Part shown: positions 24,244 through 34,896 of the stretch, piece by piece
Position numbering within the stretch: position 1 is the first letter of the stretch
How the letters are laid out: each line of letters starts with the position of its first letter
Origin: Lachnospiraceae bacterium AB2028
Lineage (GTDB): Bacteria; Bacillota; Clostridia; Lachnospirales; Lachnospiraceae
Direction: 5' to 3'
DNA length: 64,000 nt
NCBI GenBank assembly: GCA_000621425.1
Contig: JHYJ01000015.1
Span: 1-64,000, forward strand
The notes under the pieces: model-generated
What the model was told of the DNA's origin: nothing
The model's database searches: none
What the model saw: only the letters and a program-made list of their open reading frames with translations
Program-made: the position numbers and the translations under genes

Positions 24244-27200
24244 ATGGAAAGTAAAATAGAAAAAAAAGCAAACCAGCAACAGCAACAGGATAATAATCAG
24301 ACTTCCGAGTCCTATATACAAAAGTTTGAAAAAATTTTTGGCAATGTTCCGCTGCAGGATCAGAAACAAAAAAAGGATGAGAAAAAGGATCAGGAAGCTG
24401 AGAAAAAACAGATATACAGCGAGCTGTTTTATGACTTGACGGATAATGTCAGTACTTCAGTACAGCAGAAGACTGCTCTTTGTGTGGCAAACAATAGGGA
24501 TGCAATGCTTACATACAAGGACAGTTTTGACACGCTTGAAAAAACCCTTGCAGAACTTAAGGATGATACCACGATTTCAAAGGAACAGCTTAAACTGGTA
24601 GATTATATTGATAGTTATAGGGAAACGCTTACAAATAAGCTTAGTAATATCGCCAAAATGCTCCTTGGTGATCAGAAGAAACGTGTTAAGGATGGAATAG
24701 GTGATAATCCGGAAATAAATGCTCAGGCGGTGGAAGGACTGGCTGATAAGCTGGAACAGTATAATGAGCTGCTCCGGCATTGCAGTGACGGTATCAGCTT
24801 GATAAATAATGTTTTAAAGGAAAAGCCGTCAGAATCAGTTTTAAAGTATGTCATAAATCTGATGTCATGTGACCTTGTTTCTTCAAAGACAGGAGAAAGT
24901 TTTGATGAGATGCTGTCAGGTGAGATGCTTCGTGCAAGAAGCCGCAACAGTCTGCTTAAATGTGGTCCTGTACCGGAAAGTGACAAGTTCATTATAAATT
25001 CTGAGTATTCATCGAAGGTTCTGGAGGAACTTAAGGCAAAGGAAAGATATGACGAAAAAAGCCCTGCGCCGGAGATCTTTTCAAAGTCAAAAGAATTAGA
25101 AGAAGGGAACCTTAATGATGAAGAACAGGATGTGTTAATGTCATACAAGTTACAGGCGACAAAGCTCTGTATGATCTTGCAGCATGCAAAGGATGATCAA
25201 AAAGCAGGAAACACACTGTCTGTTCAGGATAAGGTGCTCAGCATGATTACGGGCATAAAGGACAAGATGGAAGCTATGAGTACCAATGCTGTGAAAGCTC
25301 TGAGTTCATCCGGAATGAAGGCTGATGATTTCCGAGAGCAGTGTGTAACTATGGCAGAAGGTCTTACGGCTATGTATGCACATATGGGAAACGTGTATGT
25401 TGAGTTATGTAAGAGAATAAGTTTATATGGCGAAAACGGGGCAGACGATAAAATAATTGAAATGTTCTCTTATATGAGTGACTCCCTGTTCCAAGAAAAG
25501 GAAACACCGAAAAAGGCAGAAGATATTGCAACTCAGTGCATAAAAGTAACTGCAAATGCGGATATGATGCTCTCAACAGTGGCACATGAGTTTATGAGTG
25601 GTGTCACTGAGAATGATATGCAGGGATCTGAATATAAAAATAAGTTTGTGATCAATCGTGAGGAGAGTGAAGAATCGGCAAGCAGGCTCATCTCAAATGT
25701 AGAAACTCAGAAAAAAACGGATAAAACACGTGCGAAGAAAAAGAAGGAACTCAGTCATAATCAGATAAAAGAGCTTGAGGCAGAAAAGAAAAAACAGCAG
25801 GAAAGGCTTGAAGAACTTAGGGTACAAAAAGAAGCATATAAAGAAAAAGGTAAAAAAAGTGCTGATAGCAAGTTCAGAGTCAAATATACAAATGCCACAC
25901 TTGATGAATATAAGCCGTCAAGTGCTCTTGGTTCGATTTCTGAATTTACGGATTATAAAAATGAGCGTGTTGAAGGCGTAGGTAAGATGAAAGCCTTCTT
26001 TGATAAAAAGAAACTTAAGGGTGAGGAATTAAAGCAACGTATGGGCAAGCATGTCAGACGTTTTTTGTCTTCCCGGGATGGAGTGACAGATACGGATATT
26101 GCTGACTTTTCAAATGTTCTTGCGGAATCAAGCGGCGTACTTATCACGGAAAAGTTTAAATCAAAAGAACAGAACAGTAGGCTTGATCTTATAAAAAAAT
26201 TATACGGGGCAAATGATGCAACAGCAATAGCACAGCTGAGTATCCAGGCGCGCAAACTTGTTCCTGCAGCAGACGAAGATAATGAATTGAAGGCAGGACA
26301 TGCTTTTTATGAAAAGCATCCAATGGCTGCGAAGGTTATAATGCTTCACAGTCTTTTGAAGACAATTGAAAACGACAGTCTTGAAGGTGCATCTGAAGAA
26401 TATTGTGGCAGGATAAATGCACTGGCCGATAATATAAAGCTTTTATATGGTTCTATAACGGGATCTGAAGAATATGTGCGTGAACTGAAAAAGCAGAAAC
26501 TTATAAAAATAGAAGCTGATTATGAAAAGTGTCAAAATGAGCTACGCAGAATAAATGGGGAGCTGGATACTGTACAGGAAAAAGGCAAGGATAAAGATGC
26601 TGACTATAAGAAAGCAGCAGACCATAGGGTAAAAGAATTTAGAGAAGATCTGTCAATTATGTCTAAGGCTGTAGAGGGGTACCGTGTCCTGAAGGCCGGA
26701 CAAAAAAAGTCCGATGTTGATGTCCTTGGAATTAGTAAAAAAATAGAAACATCACGAGAAGAGGCGCTGAAGAAAAAACAGAACATTCGTCTCAAGGGGC
26801 CGGCTGCTGATGAGGCTATGGATCATGGTGCAGAATCATATCTGAATACCCTTCTTGACAAGGGTGCGTTGTCATCGCTTTCTGATCAGGACCGTGAAGA
26901 GATAAAGCAAATGATCAAGAAACAGATTCCGGATATGTTGCCGAAGGAAAAACAGGATATTAAGCAATTAAATGCTGATGATGTAAAGAGTCTTGTTAAA
27001 CGTATAGAAGTAAAGCTTAACGTAGTACCTTATGCGACTATATTGAATGGATGCAGAACTGCGGACAAGATTGAATACAGGAGATTTTTCCTGGATAGGT
27101 TAATGTCCGGATTATCATATGTTTCTTATGATGATTATGTTGAATATAAGGAGAAACGCAAGGAGGCTTACGATAACGTCGACGGGTATCTCGCACATTG

Positions 27201-30200
27201 TGAGTTATATGACCGTAATACATCTGCCGAAATAAAAATCATAGGCATGAAAAAGGCAAATACTCTTTTTAAGAAGGGACACATGAGGGCTCCTGAGCGT
27301 GTTGCCCGAATGGAAGGGTTAGAAGGCTTTGTGAATGATATTTTCAAATCTATTAACGAGCCTGCTCCATGCACTTTATATGAGTATAAGAAAAAATATC
27401 CCATAACTGATGGCAAGGGCGCTACAGAAAATGATATAAACAAGTATGTTGATAGTTATAAAAAATATATTGAAGATTATTTTAATGCGGCTAAAGCTAA
27501 GAAAAAGAAATTTACAAAAAAAGATTTCTTAGGAGAGAAATACGAAGGATTAGACGATGTAAAAAAACTTATTTTAAATTGCTATAGCGAATATGGTGCA
27601 GGTGTTAACCTGAAACAGATTTCTAAGGAACTCGGTAAAAATATAAATGATTTGGGTAATGCTGAATATCTTGAAAAACTTGCTCCCTGTGTTGAAAGGG
27701 CTATAAAAAGCGAGGAAGAAAGAAAAGAGCTTGCAGAAAAAATTGACCAGAAAAAAGATGAAGAAAAAATAAAAAAATATAATGATAGGCTTGCAAAGCT
27801 GCAAGGACAGGAGAAAATCTATTACCTGTTGGATTTTCTTATGGATGACTATGACTTTAAGGTTCATTTTGCCGCAGATTCTGATGATGAGTTTGATATG
27901 TTCATGAAGAAGATAGTTCCTTCATGTGAGAGAATCTATGAGGCTATGAAGGGGCATATGTATAGGGATCAGTATCTTTTGGAGAAGGAAAAGGAGATAA
28001 CTGATTATATATTGAATGCAAAAGAAACAGATGCGGCTGCGCTCTTGGAGCTTAAAAAACTTGATAAGGAAATAAACAAGACAGAAATCAACGGTACTCC
28101 ATTTGGAAAATTAGTAGATGAAAAGCTTGGCGTGGATGGTGTATCCGGGCAAGATAAAACCAAGGAACAAGTTGATGCAGAACATAAGGAAGCTTCGGCG
28201 AAGAGTTCTATGCTTACTTCTCTTTTGCTGGAAAACGGAGCGTCTGCTTTCGTTAAAAATTATGATCTTGATAAAGAACTGGATCGTATGTCAGCAAATT
28301 ATGAAACTCTCCAAAAGTCAATAGACCATTTAAGAAAAGAATGGGATACAAGAGCGGATGTCAATGTTGATGCACTTATAGCGTCTTTGCATCAGAAAGA
28401 GAGAGATTCGGTTATTCATTTAGCTGCTAAGGATTACAAGAAGGGGCTTACTGACAGACTGCGTAATACCGCAGAAGTAATTATAAACAAACAGATCGAA
28501 AACAGAAAAATGACCGAGGCGGTACAAAAGACGCATGATAAGGTGAAAACTATTACTGCTGAAAAAGAGAAAGGCAGGACGGCGTTTAACGAACTCTTTG
28601 CTCGTTCAGATGAAGAATTTTTGAAACTAAAGAATCCGGAAGATATAGATGCTGACGAGGAGTTCAAGCAAGGTCTTGAGGACGTGACAAGCCTGGCAAG
28701 TGAGTACATGACGGATGAATTCTTAGAATCTGTTTATACGTCTGTTCTAAAAAATATGATAGTAAGCGTTGACCTCGGCGACAAGAAGAGTTTTAATGAG
28801 TCGAAAAAATTTCTCAATCGCATGAGGGCGTTTTCGGCTGCGGCGAATTACCATATTGAAAAAGCTAAGGATTCAGTACATTCTGATCTTGAAAGAAGGA
28901 ATCTGAAACTGGGACTGTTCGAATATTTCGGGGAAAAACTTATGAAAGAATCTCCAAAAGAGACGGACCGTCCGGGTGAAGCGGTCGCATACTATAGCGA
29001 TATGCTGGAAGGTTTCATGCAGGAAAAGATTGATAATATAGGTATCGCCAGGTTTATTATGGATGACACCGGCGGAATAATGTCTGTTTCTTCAGAGCAG
29101 GCTATGGGCGAAAGTAAAGTAAAGCTTTCTGAAAGAAAAGAATTTGAAAAGTTTCTGCTTGATAAGGTGAGCAGTGATTCTAAAGATGTGATAAATGCTT
29201 TTTCAAAGGATGACCGGGTACTTTTTGAATATCTTCTGATGAACCGGACAGGATTGATGTCTTTGAGAAGTCTTGCGGCAAAAATATCCGGGGGAGCTGA
29301 AAATGACGAATTATCCGCAGATACGAGTAGTGTTGTAGAAGCGTATATATCAGGGCATGGAGTTTTAAGCTCGCTTGTTGATATTAATTATGTATCCCTA
29401 AAGCTTTTAGTAGAGCAGAGCACAAATCTTGATGAAGAAGTAAGTCATTCGGCTGAGCTGGTCAAGGAGTTCAAAGTTGTTCGTCAAAAGAATATGGAAG
29501 AGGGACAGAAGAACAAGACAATTCTTGACGAAAAGCAAGTACAAATTGACATGGCCGAATTAAAAGAGGTTGCTGAAGTTTATGCACAGGATATAGCCTC
29601 ACTTGATATTAAAACCACGAAGGAAAGACTGTGGCGGTATTATACTGTTATACGTACATATAGCAATACTCTGGATAAATATAAGGAAATGAGAGACAGG
29701 GGTATCATAGCTGAAGACAGCAAGGGATATGACAAGATGTTTGATACTTATGCTACCCTTCAGGAATTTTTCTCTGTAATGGATCAAAGTCCTGAAACGA
29801 TTGATAAAATGTATTTTTCCGATATTTGTGTGGATTTGGGAATATATACGAAAGAAGAGTTTTATGGTAAATTTGGCCGCAAGAGTGATAAAGCTCTAAA
29901 AAAGATATATGAAGCAAAGCTTAAGGAGGATAAGACCAACGAACTGATAGAAAGTTCGATAAATAAACACCTGACCGAACGTACAGGTTCAAAGTGGCAA
30001 TATGGTAAACAGATCAAGGATACGGAGGAAAAAGAGTATCCCGAGGATGTTGTAAACGGTATAAAGAGGATAGACAGGTGGATTGCGGCAAATTCTAAGC
30101 AGTGGCAGGGTAATACCGAATCAAATTTTGCCGTAGAGATATTATCCCATCCCATTCGTGAAAGGCTGTTTGTATACTACACAATAGAAAAAAACAGACA

Positions 30201-31860
30201 AACAGCAACCTCGGGCTTTGATGCTTCAATGGCGCTGAATAATTATGTTCCCGATTTGGATGCATTCAAAGACAAGATGGAAGTGGCATGGTGGAAAGTT
30301 CATCAGCATTTAGGTAGTTTTGTTAAACGAGCTGACTGGATAAGGAATACCGGATTAGTAGATACCTATGGAGGCCTTATGATGTCAAAGCTGGCCTTCG
30401 GTATGCGGTTATTAGATGATAGTGAGATGAAGATTGGCGAAAAACTGGAGATGATGTCTGCGGAGCGGATAAGCATGAAAGACTCTTCACTTCCTAAGTC
30501 GGTTACTTTGCGCCAGGAGTGCTACTGGAAATTTATGGAAGAGGCAAATAAGCACAGGATGCTTATCGCAGGAAAAAATGAGGAAGACCTTAAGAATGAC
30601 AAAGCAGCAATTTTGCAGAGCGAAAGGGTTTCCAGGGCGTTGAGGCTACTGGTTCGTGCAAATAAGGCAGTTGGAGTGGAATTTGAGGATGCAAAAAAGC
30701 TAATGGCCTTGCAGCACGAAGACGGTGTCAGAGAGGAGTCGGATACGGTAGGTAACGTACTTGATGGTGTTGGAATTGCATCAAGTATCGGAAATACCAT
30801 AACGAGCACTCTTGAAGAAAAACCTCATTTATGGCCATGGAATATCGGCGAGGGGGATCTGAACAGACTTAATATATCGAGCGGAGTCTTTCTTTCAATT
30901 GGCGCTTTGACCAGTCTTGTAAGTACGGTGTTGGCGGCAAAAAGTGTTTTCGAGGATGGAAAGAGTTTATCCGGCGGCATGAAAGAATATGCCAATTTTG
31001 TGGACAGTATTTCTGATTTGGCCGGGAATGCTTATGACATTATGACATATGTAGCTCCGGAGGCAGAAAAGACCATAGAAAAGTATTCGGACGGCTTAAG
31101 CGGAGGCCTGGCTATATTTAGTGGAAGTATTGAATTGGTCACGGCTGGGTATGAACATGATAAAGTTGTAGAGGTAAGTGATGATGCTCGTAAGTTTGCA
31201 AAAGAAAAAGATAAGAAACAGGGAACAAAACAAGGAACAGAACAAGGAACGCTTAATACAGAAGAAACGGTTAATGCTGTAATAAATATTCAGAGAAGAA
31301 TGAGTTCTGCAGAGATGGAGATGGCTAGCCTGAAGATTGCCGGCGGTGTTGCCTCGCTTGTCGGTGCGCTGGTACCTGTTGCAAAACCGTTTACTGACAT
31401 CATTTCTACGGCATTGGATATAGGAAGCAAGATACAGGCATTCTGGCTGAACAAGGAACAGCGGGAAAAAACCATTGATGAATTTATCAAAATGGATGAT
31501 ATGTTGAAGAAAGTGATGGAATCTGACGATGCTAAAAAATATATGATTGAAAAAAATGGCGTTATGCTGGATTCTTTGAAGGCGGAGCTCCGTAAAAGGA
31601 CGCTTAATCAGATGCATTACGCAAGCAATGAGGAATTCTTTATGGACATTACTACACAGTATGCTAAAGTTATGCATAGGCAGATATTCTTTGATGATGA
31701 TGGAAAGCAGATTTTAGTAGATAATAAAGAGGCTGTGAAGGAACGTAGTTCCTTGCGGGGACTGTTCCCTTCATTGTTGTTTAAGTATCCTGAAGGTGTA
31801 GGTCAGGTTCCGTCGCCCCCTGTTGAAGAGATGGCTCGTAACTTAATGCGTATGGTATAG
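24244..31860 (+). CDS. giant (2538-residue) coiled-coil protein with hydrophobic C-terminal segments
   Basis: One uninterrupted frame of 2538 codons, rich in Lys, Glu and Asp, mostly helical. Clear coiled-coil-like runs occur near residues 499-545 (many KE heptads) and at many later places. Near the C-terminus two Gly/Ala-rich hydrophobic segments (about 2210-2240 and 2359-2395) could enter a membrane, separated by a low-complexity KQGTKQGTEQGT linker. No signal peptide, LPxTG anchor, ATPase motif or known catalytic motif is visible. It is coupled to the GNAT gene and followed 64 bp later by a YbjN-like gene. A large effector, pore-forming or structural protein are the main options. Confidence 0.7.
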   Translation: MESKIEKKANQQQQQDNNQTSESYIQKFEKIFGNVPLQDQKQKKDEKKDQEAEKKQIYSELFYDLTDNVSTSVQQKTALCVANNRDAMLTYKDSFDTLEKTLAELKDDTTISKEQLKLVDYIDSYRETLTNKLSNIAKMLLGDQKKRVKDGIGDNPEINAQAVEGLADKLEQYNELLRHCSDGISLINNVLKEKPSESVLKYVINLMSCDLVSSKTGESFDEMLSGEMLRARSRNSLLKCGPVPESDKFIINSEYSSKVLEELKAKERYDEKSPAPEIFSKSKELEEGNLNDEEQDVLMSYKLQATKLCMILQHAKDDQKAGNTLSVQDKVLSMITGIKDKMEAMSTNAVKALSSSGMKADDFREQCVTMAEGLTAMYAHMGNVYVELCKRISLYGENGADDKIIEMFSYMSDSLFQEKETPKKAEDIATQCIKVTANADMMLSTVAHEFMSGVTENDMQGSEYKNKFVINREESEESASRLISNVETQKKTDKTRAKKKKELSHNQIKELEAEKKKQQERLEELRVQKEAYKEKGKKSADSKFRVKYTNATLDEYKPSSALGSISEFTDYKNERVEGVGKMKAFFDKKKLKGEELKQRMGKHVRRFLSSRDGVTDTDIADFSNVLAESSGVLITEKFKSKEQNSRLDLIKKLYGANDATAIAQLSIQARKLVPAADEDNELKAGHAFYEKHPMAAKVIMLHSLLKTIENDSLEGASEEYCGRINALADNIKLLYGSITGSEEYVRELKKQKLIKIEADYEKCQNELRRINGELDTVQEKGKDKDADYKKAADHRVKEFREDLSIMSKAVEGYRVLKAGQKKSDVDVLGISKKIETSREEALKKKQNIRLKGPAADEAMDHGAESYLNTLLDKGALSSLSDQDREEIKQMIKKQIPDMLPKEKQDIKQLNADDVKSLVKRIEVKLNVVPYATILNGCRTADKIEYRRFFLDRLMSGLSYVSYDDYVEYKEKRKEAYDNVDGYLAHCELYDRNTSAEIKIIGMKKANTLFKKGHMRAPERVARMEGLEGFVNDIFKSINEPAPCTLYEYKKKYPITDGKGATENDINKYVDSYKKYIEDYFNAAKAKKKKFTKKDFLGEKYEGLDDVKKLILNCYSEYGAGVNLKQISKELGKNINDLGNAEYLEKLAPCVERAIKSEEERKELAEKIDQKKDEEKIKKYNDRLAKLQGQEKIYYLLDFLMDDYDFKVHFAADSDDEFDMFMKKIVPSCERIYEAMKGHMYRDQYLLEKEKEITDYILNAKETDAAALLELKKLDKEINKTEINGTPFGKLVDEKLGVDGVSGQDKTKEQVDAEHKEASAKSSMLTSLLLENGASAFVKNYDLDKELDRMSANYETLQKSIDHLRKEWDTRADVNVDALIASLHQKERDSVIHLAAKDYKKGLTDRLRNTAEVIINKQIENRKMTEAVQKTHDKVKTITAEKEKGRTAFNELFARSDEEFLKLKNPEDIDADEEFKQGLEDVTSLASEYMTDEFLESVYTSVLKNMIVSVDLGDKKSFNESKKFLNRMRAFSAAANYHIEKAKDSVHSDLERRNLKLGLFEYFGEKLMKESPKETDRPGEAVAYYSDMLEGFMQEKIDNIGIARFIMDDTGGIMSVSSEQAMGESKVKLSERKEFEKFLLDKVSSDSKDVINAFSKDDRVLFEYLLMNRTGLMSLRSLAAKISGGAENDELSADTSSVVEAYISGHGVLSSLVDINYVSLKLLVEQSTNLDEEVSHSAELVKEFKVVRQKNMEEGQKNKTILDEKQVQIDMAELKEVAEVYAQDIASLDIKTTKERLWRYYTVIRTYSNTLDKYKEMRDRGIIAEDSKGYDKMFDTYATLQEFFSVMDQSPETIDKMYFSDICVDLGIYTKEEFYGKFGRKSDKALKKIYEAKLKEDKTNELIESSINKHLTERTGSKWQYGKQIKDTEEKEYPEDVVNGIKRIDRWIAANSKQWQGNTESNFAVEILSHPIRERLFVYYTIEKNRQTATSGFDASMALNNYVPDLDAFKDKMEVAWWKVHQHLGSFVKRADWIRNTGLVDTYGGLMMSKLAFGMRLLDDSEMKIGEKLEMMSAERISMKDSSLPKSVTLRQECYWKFMEEANKHRMLIAGKNEEDLKNDKAAILQSERVSRALRLLVRANKAVGVEFEDAKKLMALQHEDGVREESDTVGNVLDGVGIASSIGNTITSTLEEKPHLWPWNIGEGDLNRLNISSGVFLSIGALTSLVSTVLAAKSVFEDGKSLSGGMKEYANFVDSISDLAGNAYDIMTYVAPEAEKTIEKYSDGLSGGLAIFSGSIELVTAGYEHDKVVEVSDDARKFAKEKDKKQGTKQGTEQGTLNTEETVNAVINIQRRMSSAEMEMASLKIAGGVASLVGALVPVAKPFTDIISTALDIGSKIQAFWLNKEQREKTIDEFIKMDDMLKKVMESDDAKKYMIEKNGVMLDSLKAELRKRTLNQMHYASNEEFFMDITTQYAKVMHRQIFFDDDGKQILVDNKEAVKERSSLRGLFPSLLFKYPEGVGQVPSPPVEEMARNLMRMV

Positions 31861-31924
31861 GATAAACTAATAGGTAAAAAGTATTTGGTACAGCAAATAG
31901 AGAACAAGAAGGAAGGAAAAAAAC

Positions 31925-32374
31925 ATGGTTATTGAAAACGAACAGAAAAGAATAAATGCATTGAAAAGGCTTCAGGCTGAGATGAATAAATCCGGAGTAA
32001 TAAACCAGTTTATAGAAAAAGGAGAAAATGGAAGTCCTTTTGAGATACTTGCATGCGAACATGTAGGTATAAAGGGACAGTTTTATTTTCCTGTAATGGC
32101 AGCAGCGGAGAATGTTTTCTATTTCTCATGTATGATGGTTCTTAAAGATAGCGTAGGGAAAAAAGAGGCAGCTGCACTTAGGGAAAAACTCCAGGAAGTA
32201 AATATGAAACTGGTCTGTGGAATGTTTATCATTTACCCGGAGGTGGGATTGGTATATAGGCTTACTATACCTGTCTCTGAAACCCTCGAGGAGGATGATA
32301 TATTTGAGACAATCAACATAGCGGCGGCTCATGCCCTGGCTTTATCAGCCACTTTTGCACCTGATCTTACCTGA
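31925..32374 (+). CDS. small YbjN / secretion-chaperone-like protein
   Basis: A 149-residue soluble protein. The alternation of strands with a late KLVCGMFIIYPEVGLVYRLTIP segment and a terminal helix resembles YbjN-type proteins, whose fold is that of type III secretion chaperones. This is a pattern judgement and not certain. AAGGAAGG precedes the ATG. As the last gene of the giant-protein operon it could be a dedicated chaperone for the 2538-residue protein. Confidence 0.58.
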   Translation: MVIENEQKRINALKRLQAEMNKSGVINQFIEKGENGSPFEILACEHVGIKGQFYFPVMAAAENVFYFSCMMVLKDSVGKKEAAALREKLQEVNMKLVCGMFIIYPEVGLVYRLTIPVSETLEEDDIFETINIAAAHALALSATFAPDLT

Positions 32375-32400
32375 TTCTTTAAAAAAAAGCGGATTTAAAG

Positions 32401-32465
32401 TATAATATTATGGTTAAAAGGGTAAAATACTGCTTGTGTAAGTGAAAAAGCATGTATTTTACCCT
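32401..32465 (+). promoter_or_regulatory. -10 box and long inverted repeat in the leader of the hydratase gene
   Basis: TATAAT at 32401-32406 is followed by a near-perfect inverted repeat: AGGGTAAAATACTGCTT (32419-32435) against AAGCATGTATTTTACCCT (32448-32465), 17 pairs with one bulged base. It is not followed by a T run, so it is not an ordinary terminator. It may be an operator or a regulated leader hairpin for the gene at 32500. Confidence 0.5.
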
Positions 32466-32499
32466 GTAGTCGTGCACGTAGAGAAAGAGGAGAATTCAG

Positions 32500-34818
32500 A
32501 TGATCAAACTTTATGACGGTGGCGCATATCTGGTAAATGGCGAGGAGCTTGTAACTGATGAGGCGCTTCTTAAAAGCAAGACCGGAAAAGATATTACCCA
32601 AGAAGATGCTGCAAAGGGCACAATAGCCTACTCTATTTTGCAGGCTCACAATAAATCCGGAAATGATAAGAAACTCAATATCAAATTCGATAAGCTGACC
32701 AGCCATGATATCACATTTGTCGGAATAATCCAGACTGCAAGGGCATCGGGACTGACAAAGTTCCCTATTCCTTATGTGCTTACCAACTGCCATAATTCAC
32801 TCTGTGCGGTAGGCGGTACCATAAATGAAGATGACCACGTATTCGGTCTTTCCTGTGCAAAGAAATACGGCGGAGTGTATGTTCCTCCTCATATGGCTGT
32901 CATCCACCAGTTTGCAAGGGAAATGCTTGCAACAGGCGGTGGTATGATACTCGGTTCGGATTCTCACACCAGATACGGTGCGCTGGGAACAATGGCTGTA
33001 GGTGAGGGCGGACCTGAGCTTGTAAAACAGCTTCTTTCCCAGACCTATGATATAGATATGCCCGGTGTTGTAGCTGTATATCTTAAGGGTGAGCCTGCAA
33101 AGGGTGTAGGTCCCCAGGACGTGGCTATCGCGATAATCGGTGCTGTGTTCAAGAATGGCTATGTTAAGAATAAAGTAATGGAATTCGTTGGACCCGGTGT
33201 GGCAAAATTAAGCGCTGATTTCCGTATCGGTGTGGATGTAATGACCACCGAGACCACCTGTCTCTCATCCATATGGCAGACAGATGATGAGATAAAGGAT
33301 TTCTATGATATACATAAGAGACCTGGGGACTACAAGGAACTGAAGCCCGAAGGCATTGCTTATTATGACGGCGTGGTTGAAGTGGATCTGTCAAAGGTAA
33401 AGCCTATGATAGCTCTTCCTTTCCATCCGTCAAATGCATATACGATCGAGGAGCTTAATGCAAATCTTGATGACATACTTGCTGAATGTGAAGAGAGAGC
33501 AAAGGTAAGTTTCGGTGACAAGGTTGAGTTTAATCTCAGAAACAAGATAAAGAACGGAAAGCTTTTAGTTGACCAGGGTATCATCGCAGGATGTGCCGGC
33601 GGTGGATTTGAGAATATCTGCGCTGCAGCTGACATTCTTGACGGAGCAAGCATAGGTTCCGACGAGTTTAACTTAAGTGTATATCCTGCATCTGTTCCGG
33701 TATACATGGAACTGATCAGAAACGGTGCGGCAGCTAAGATCCTCTCAACAGGTGCGATTCTTAAGACTGCATTCTGCGGTCCCTGCTTTGGTGCAGGCGA
33801 TACACCTGCGAATGGAGAGCTTTCTATCCGCCACTCTACAAGAAACTTCCCCAACAGAGAAGGTTCCAAGATACAGAGCGGACAGATTGCATCGGTTGCC
33901 CTTATGGATGCAAGGTCTATTGCGGCTACCGCAGCAAACAAGGGTATCCTTACACCTGCTACGGAAGTGCCTGAGAAGATTGGCAAGTATAAATACAGTT
34001 TCGACAAGACCATTTATGACAGAAGGGTATTCGATTCCCACGGAGTAGCTGATGAAAGTGTTGAGGTTAAGTTCGGTCCTAATATCAAGGACTGGCCGGC
34101 TATGAGTCCGCTGCCTGAGAATCTGCTGCTGAAGGTTGTTTCCGAGATCCACGACCCCGTGACTACTACAGACGAGCTGATTCCTTCCGGTGAGACTTCT
34201 TCATATAGAAGTAATCCACTTGGTCTTGCTGAGTTCACACTTTCAAGGAAGGATCCTGAATATGTTGGCCGTGCAAAGGAAGTACAGAAGGCACAGAAAT
34301 CTATTGAGTCAGGAAAGACTGCAGCAGACGGATACGATGAGCTTGCGTCTGTTATATCAAAGATAGAACAGAATGTTTCCGGTGCAGATGGTATAGGTAC
34401 AGCTTCCGGTGATGGTGAGGTTACATCTACCGTAAGGAAGCTTGGTGTAGGTTCTACAATATTTGCAGTTAAGCCCGGTGATGGTTCTGCCCGTGAGCAG
34501 GCTGCTTCCTGCCAGAAGGTGCTTGGCGGATGGGCTAATATCGCAAATGAGTATGCTACCAAGAGATACCGTTCAAACCTTATCAACTGGGGTATGCTTC
34601 CCTTCGTTATTCCCGAGGGTGAGCTTCCTTTCAAGAATCTCGACTACGTATATCTCCCCGGCATCAGGGAAGAGGTTGAGAAGAAGGCAGACAGCATAAA
34701 GGCTTATGCTGTTACAGCAGACGGAGTGAAGGAATTTACTCTTGTGCTGGGCGGACTCACAGATACAGAGAGAGAGATAATTCTTGACGGATGTCTGATA
34801 AATTATAACAGGCAGTAA
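32500..34818 (+). CDS. aconitase-superfamily hydratase (YbhJ-like)
   Basis: A 772-residue protein of the aconitase superfamily, of the type annotated simply as hydratase. The 4Fe-4S ligands are Cys365 in [11 protein letters not shown] and Cys426/Cys429 in [27 protein letters not shown] is the conserved substrate and cluster loop. It would catalyse a dehydration/rehydration of a hydroxy-di- or tricarboxylic acid, but sequence differences from AcnA/AcnB leave the substrate open. GAGG precedes the ATG. The structured leader at 32419-32465 suggests its own regulation. Confidence 0.88.
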   Translation: MIKLYDGGAYLVNGEELVTDEALLKSKTGKDITQEDAAKGTIAYSILQAHNKSGNDKKLNIKFDKLTSHDITFVGIIQTARASGLTKFPIPYVLTNCHNSLCAVGGTINEDDHVFGLSCAKKYGGVYVPPHMAVIHQFAREMLATGGGMILGSDSHTRYGALGTMAVGEGGPELVKQLLSQTYDIDMPGVVAVYLKGEPAKGVGPQDVAIAIIGAVFKNGYVKNKVMEFVGPGVAKLSADFRIGVDVMTTETTCLSSIWQTDDEIKDFYDIHKRPGDYKELKPEGIAYYDGVVEVDLSKVKPMIALPFHPSNAYTIEELNANLDDILAECEERAKVSFGDKVEFNLRNKIKNGKLLVDQGIIAGCAGGGFENICAAADILDGASIGSDEFNLSVYPASVPVYMELIRNGAAAKILSTGAILKTAFCGPCFGAGDTPANGELSIRHSTRNFPNREGSKIQSGQIASVALMDARSIAATAANKGILTPATEVPEKIGKYKYSFDKTIYDRRVFDSHGVADESVEVKFGPNIKDWPAMSPLPENLLLKVVSEIHDPVTTTDELIPSGETSSYRSNPLGLAEFTLSRKDPEYVGRAKEVQKAQKSIESGKTAADGYDELASVISKIEQNVSGADGIGTASGDGEVTSTVRKLGVGSTIFAVKPGDGSAREQAASCQKVLGGWANIANEYATKRYRSNLINWGMLPFVIPEGELPFKNLDYVYLPGIREEVEKKADSIKAYAVTADGVKEFTLVLGGLTDTEREIILDGCLINYNRQ

Positions 34819-34819
34819 T

Positions 34820-34863
34820 TGTCTGAACACCGAATGGTGGTCAGCATTGTTGTCATTCAGACA
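34820..34863 (+). repeat. inverted repeat between hydratase and sugar genes
   Basis: TGTCTGAA (34820-34827) pairs perfectly with TTCAGACA (34856-34863), and CACC-GAAT-GGTG (34828-34839) forms a small inner hairpin. No T run follows, so it may mark mRNA processing or an attenuator instead of a terminator. Confidence 0.4.
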
Positions 34864-34896
34864 GCGGGTATAGGTGTCTGAGGAAGGACAGAGAAT

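Noticed and set aside
24274-24300. CAG/CAA trinucleotide run near the start of the giant gene
   Set aside because: A short glutamine run in frame, too short and irregular to be called a repeat of interest.
31096-31677. 193-codon open frame on the minus strand inside the giant gene
   Set aside because: It is antisense to a continuous 2538-codon frame, has Cys/Phe/His-rich composition typical of antisense translation, and has no start signals.
33363-34634. Long minus-strand open frames opposite the hydratase gene
   Set aside because: The plus-strand frame has all aconitase-family motifs and a good ribosome site; the opposite frames are by-products of codon bias.
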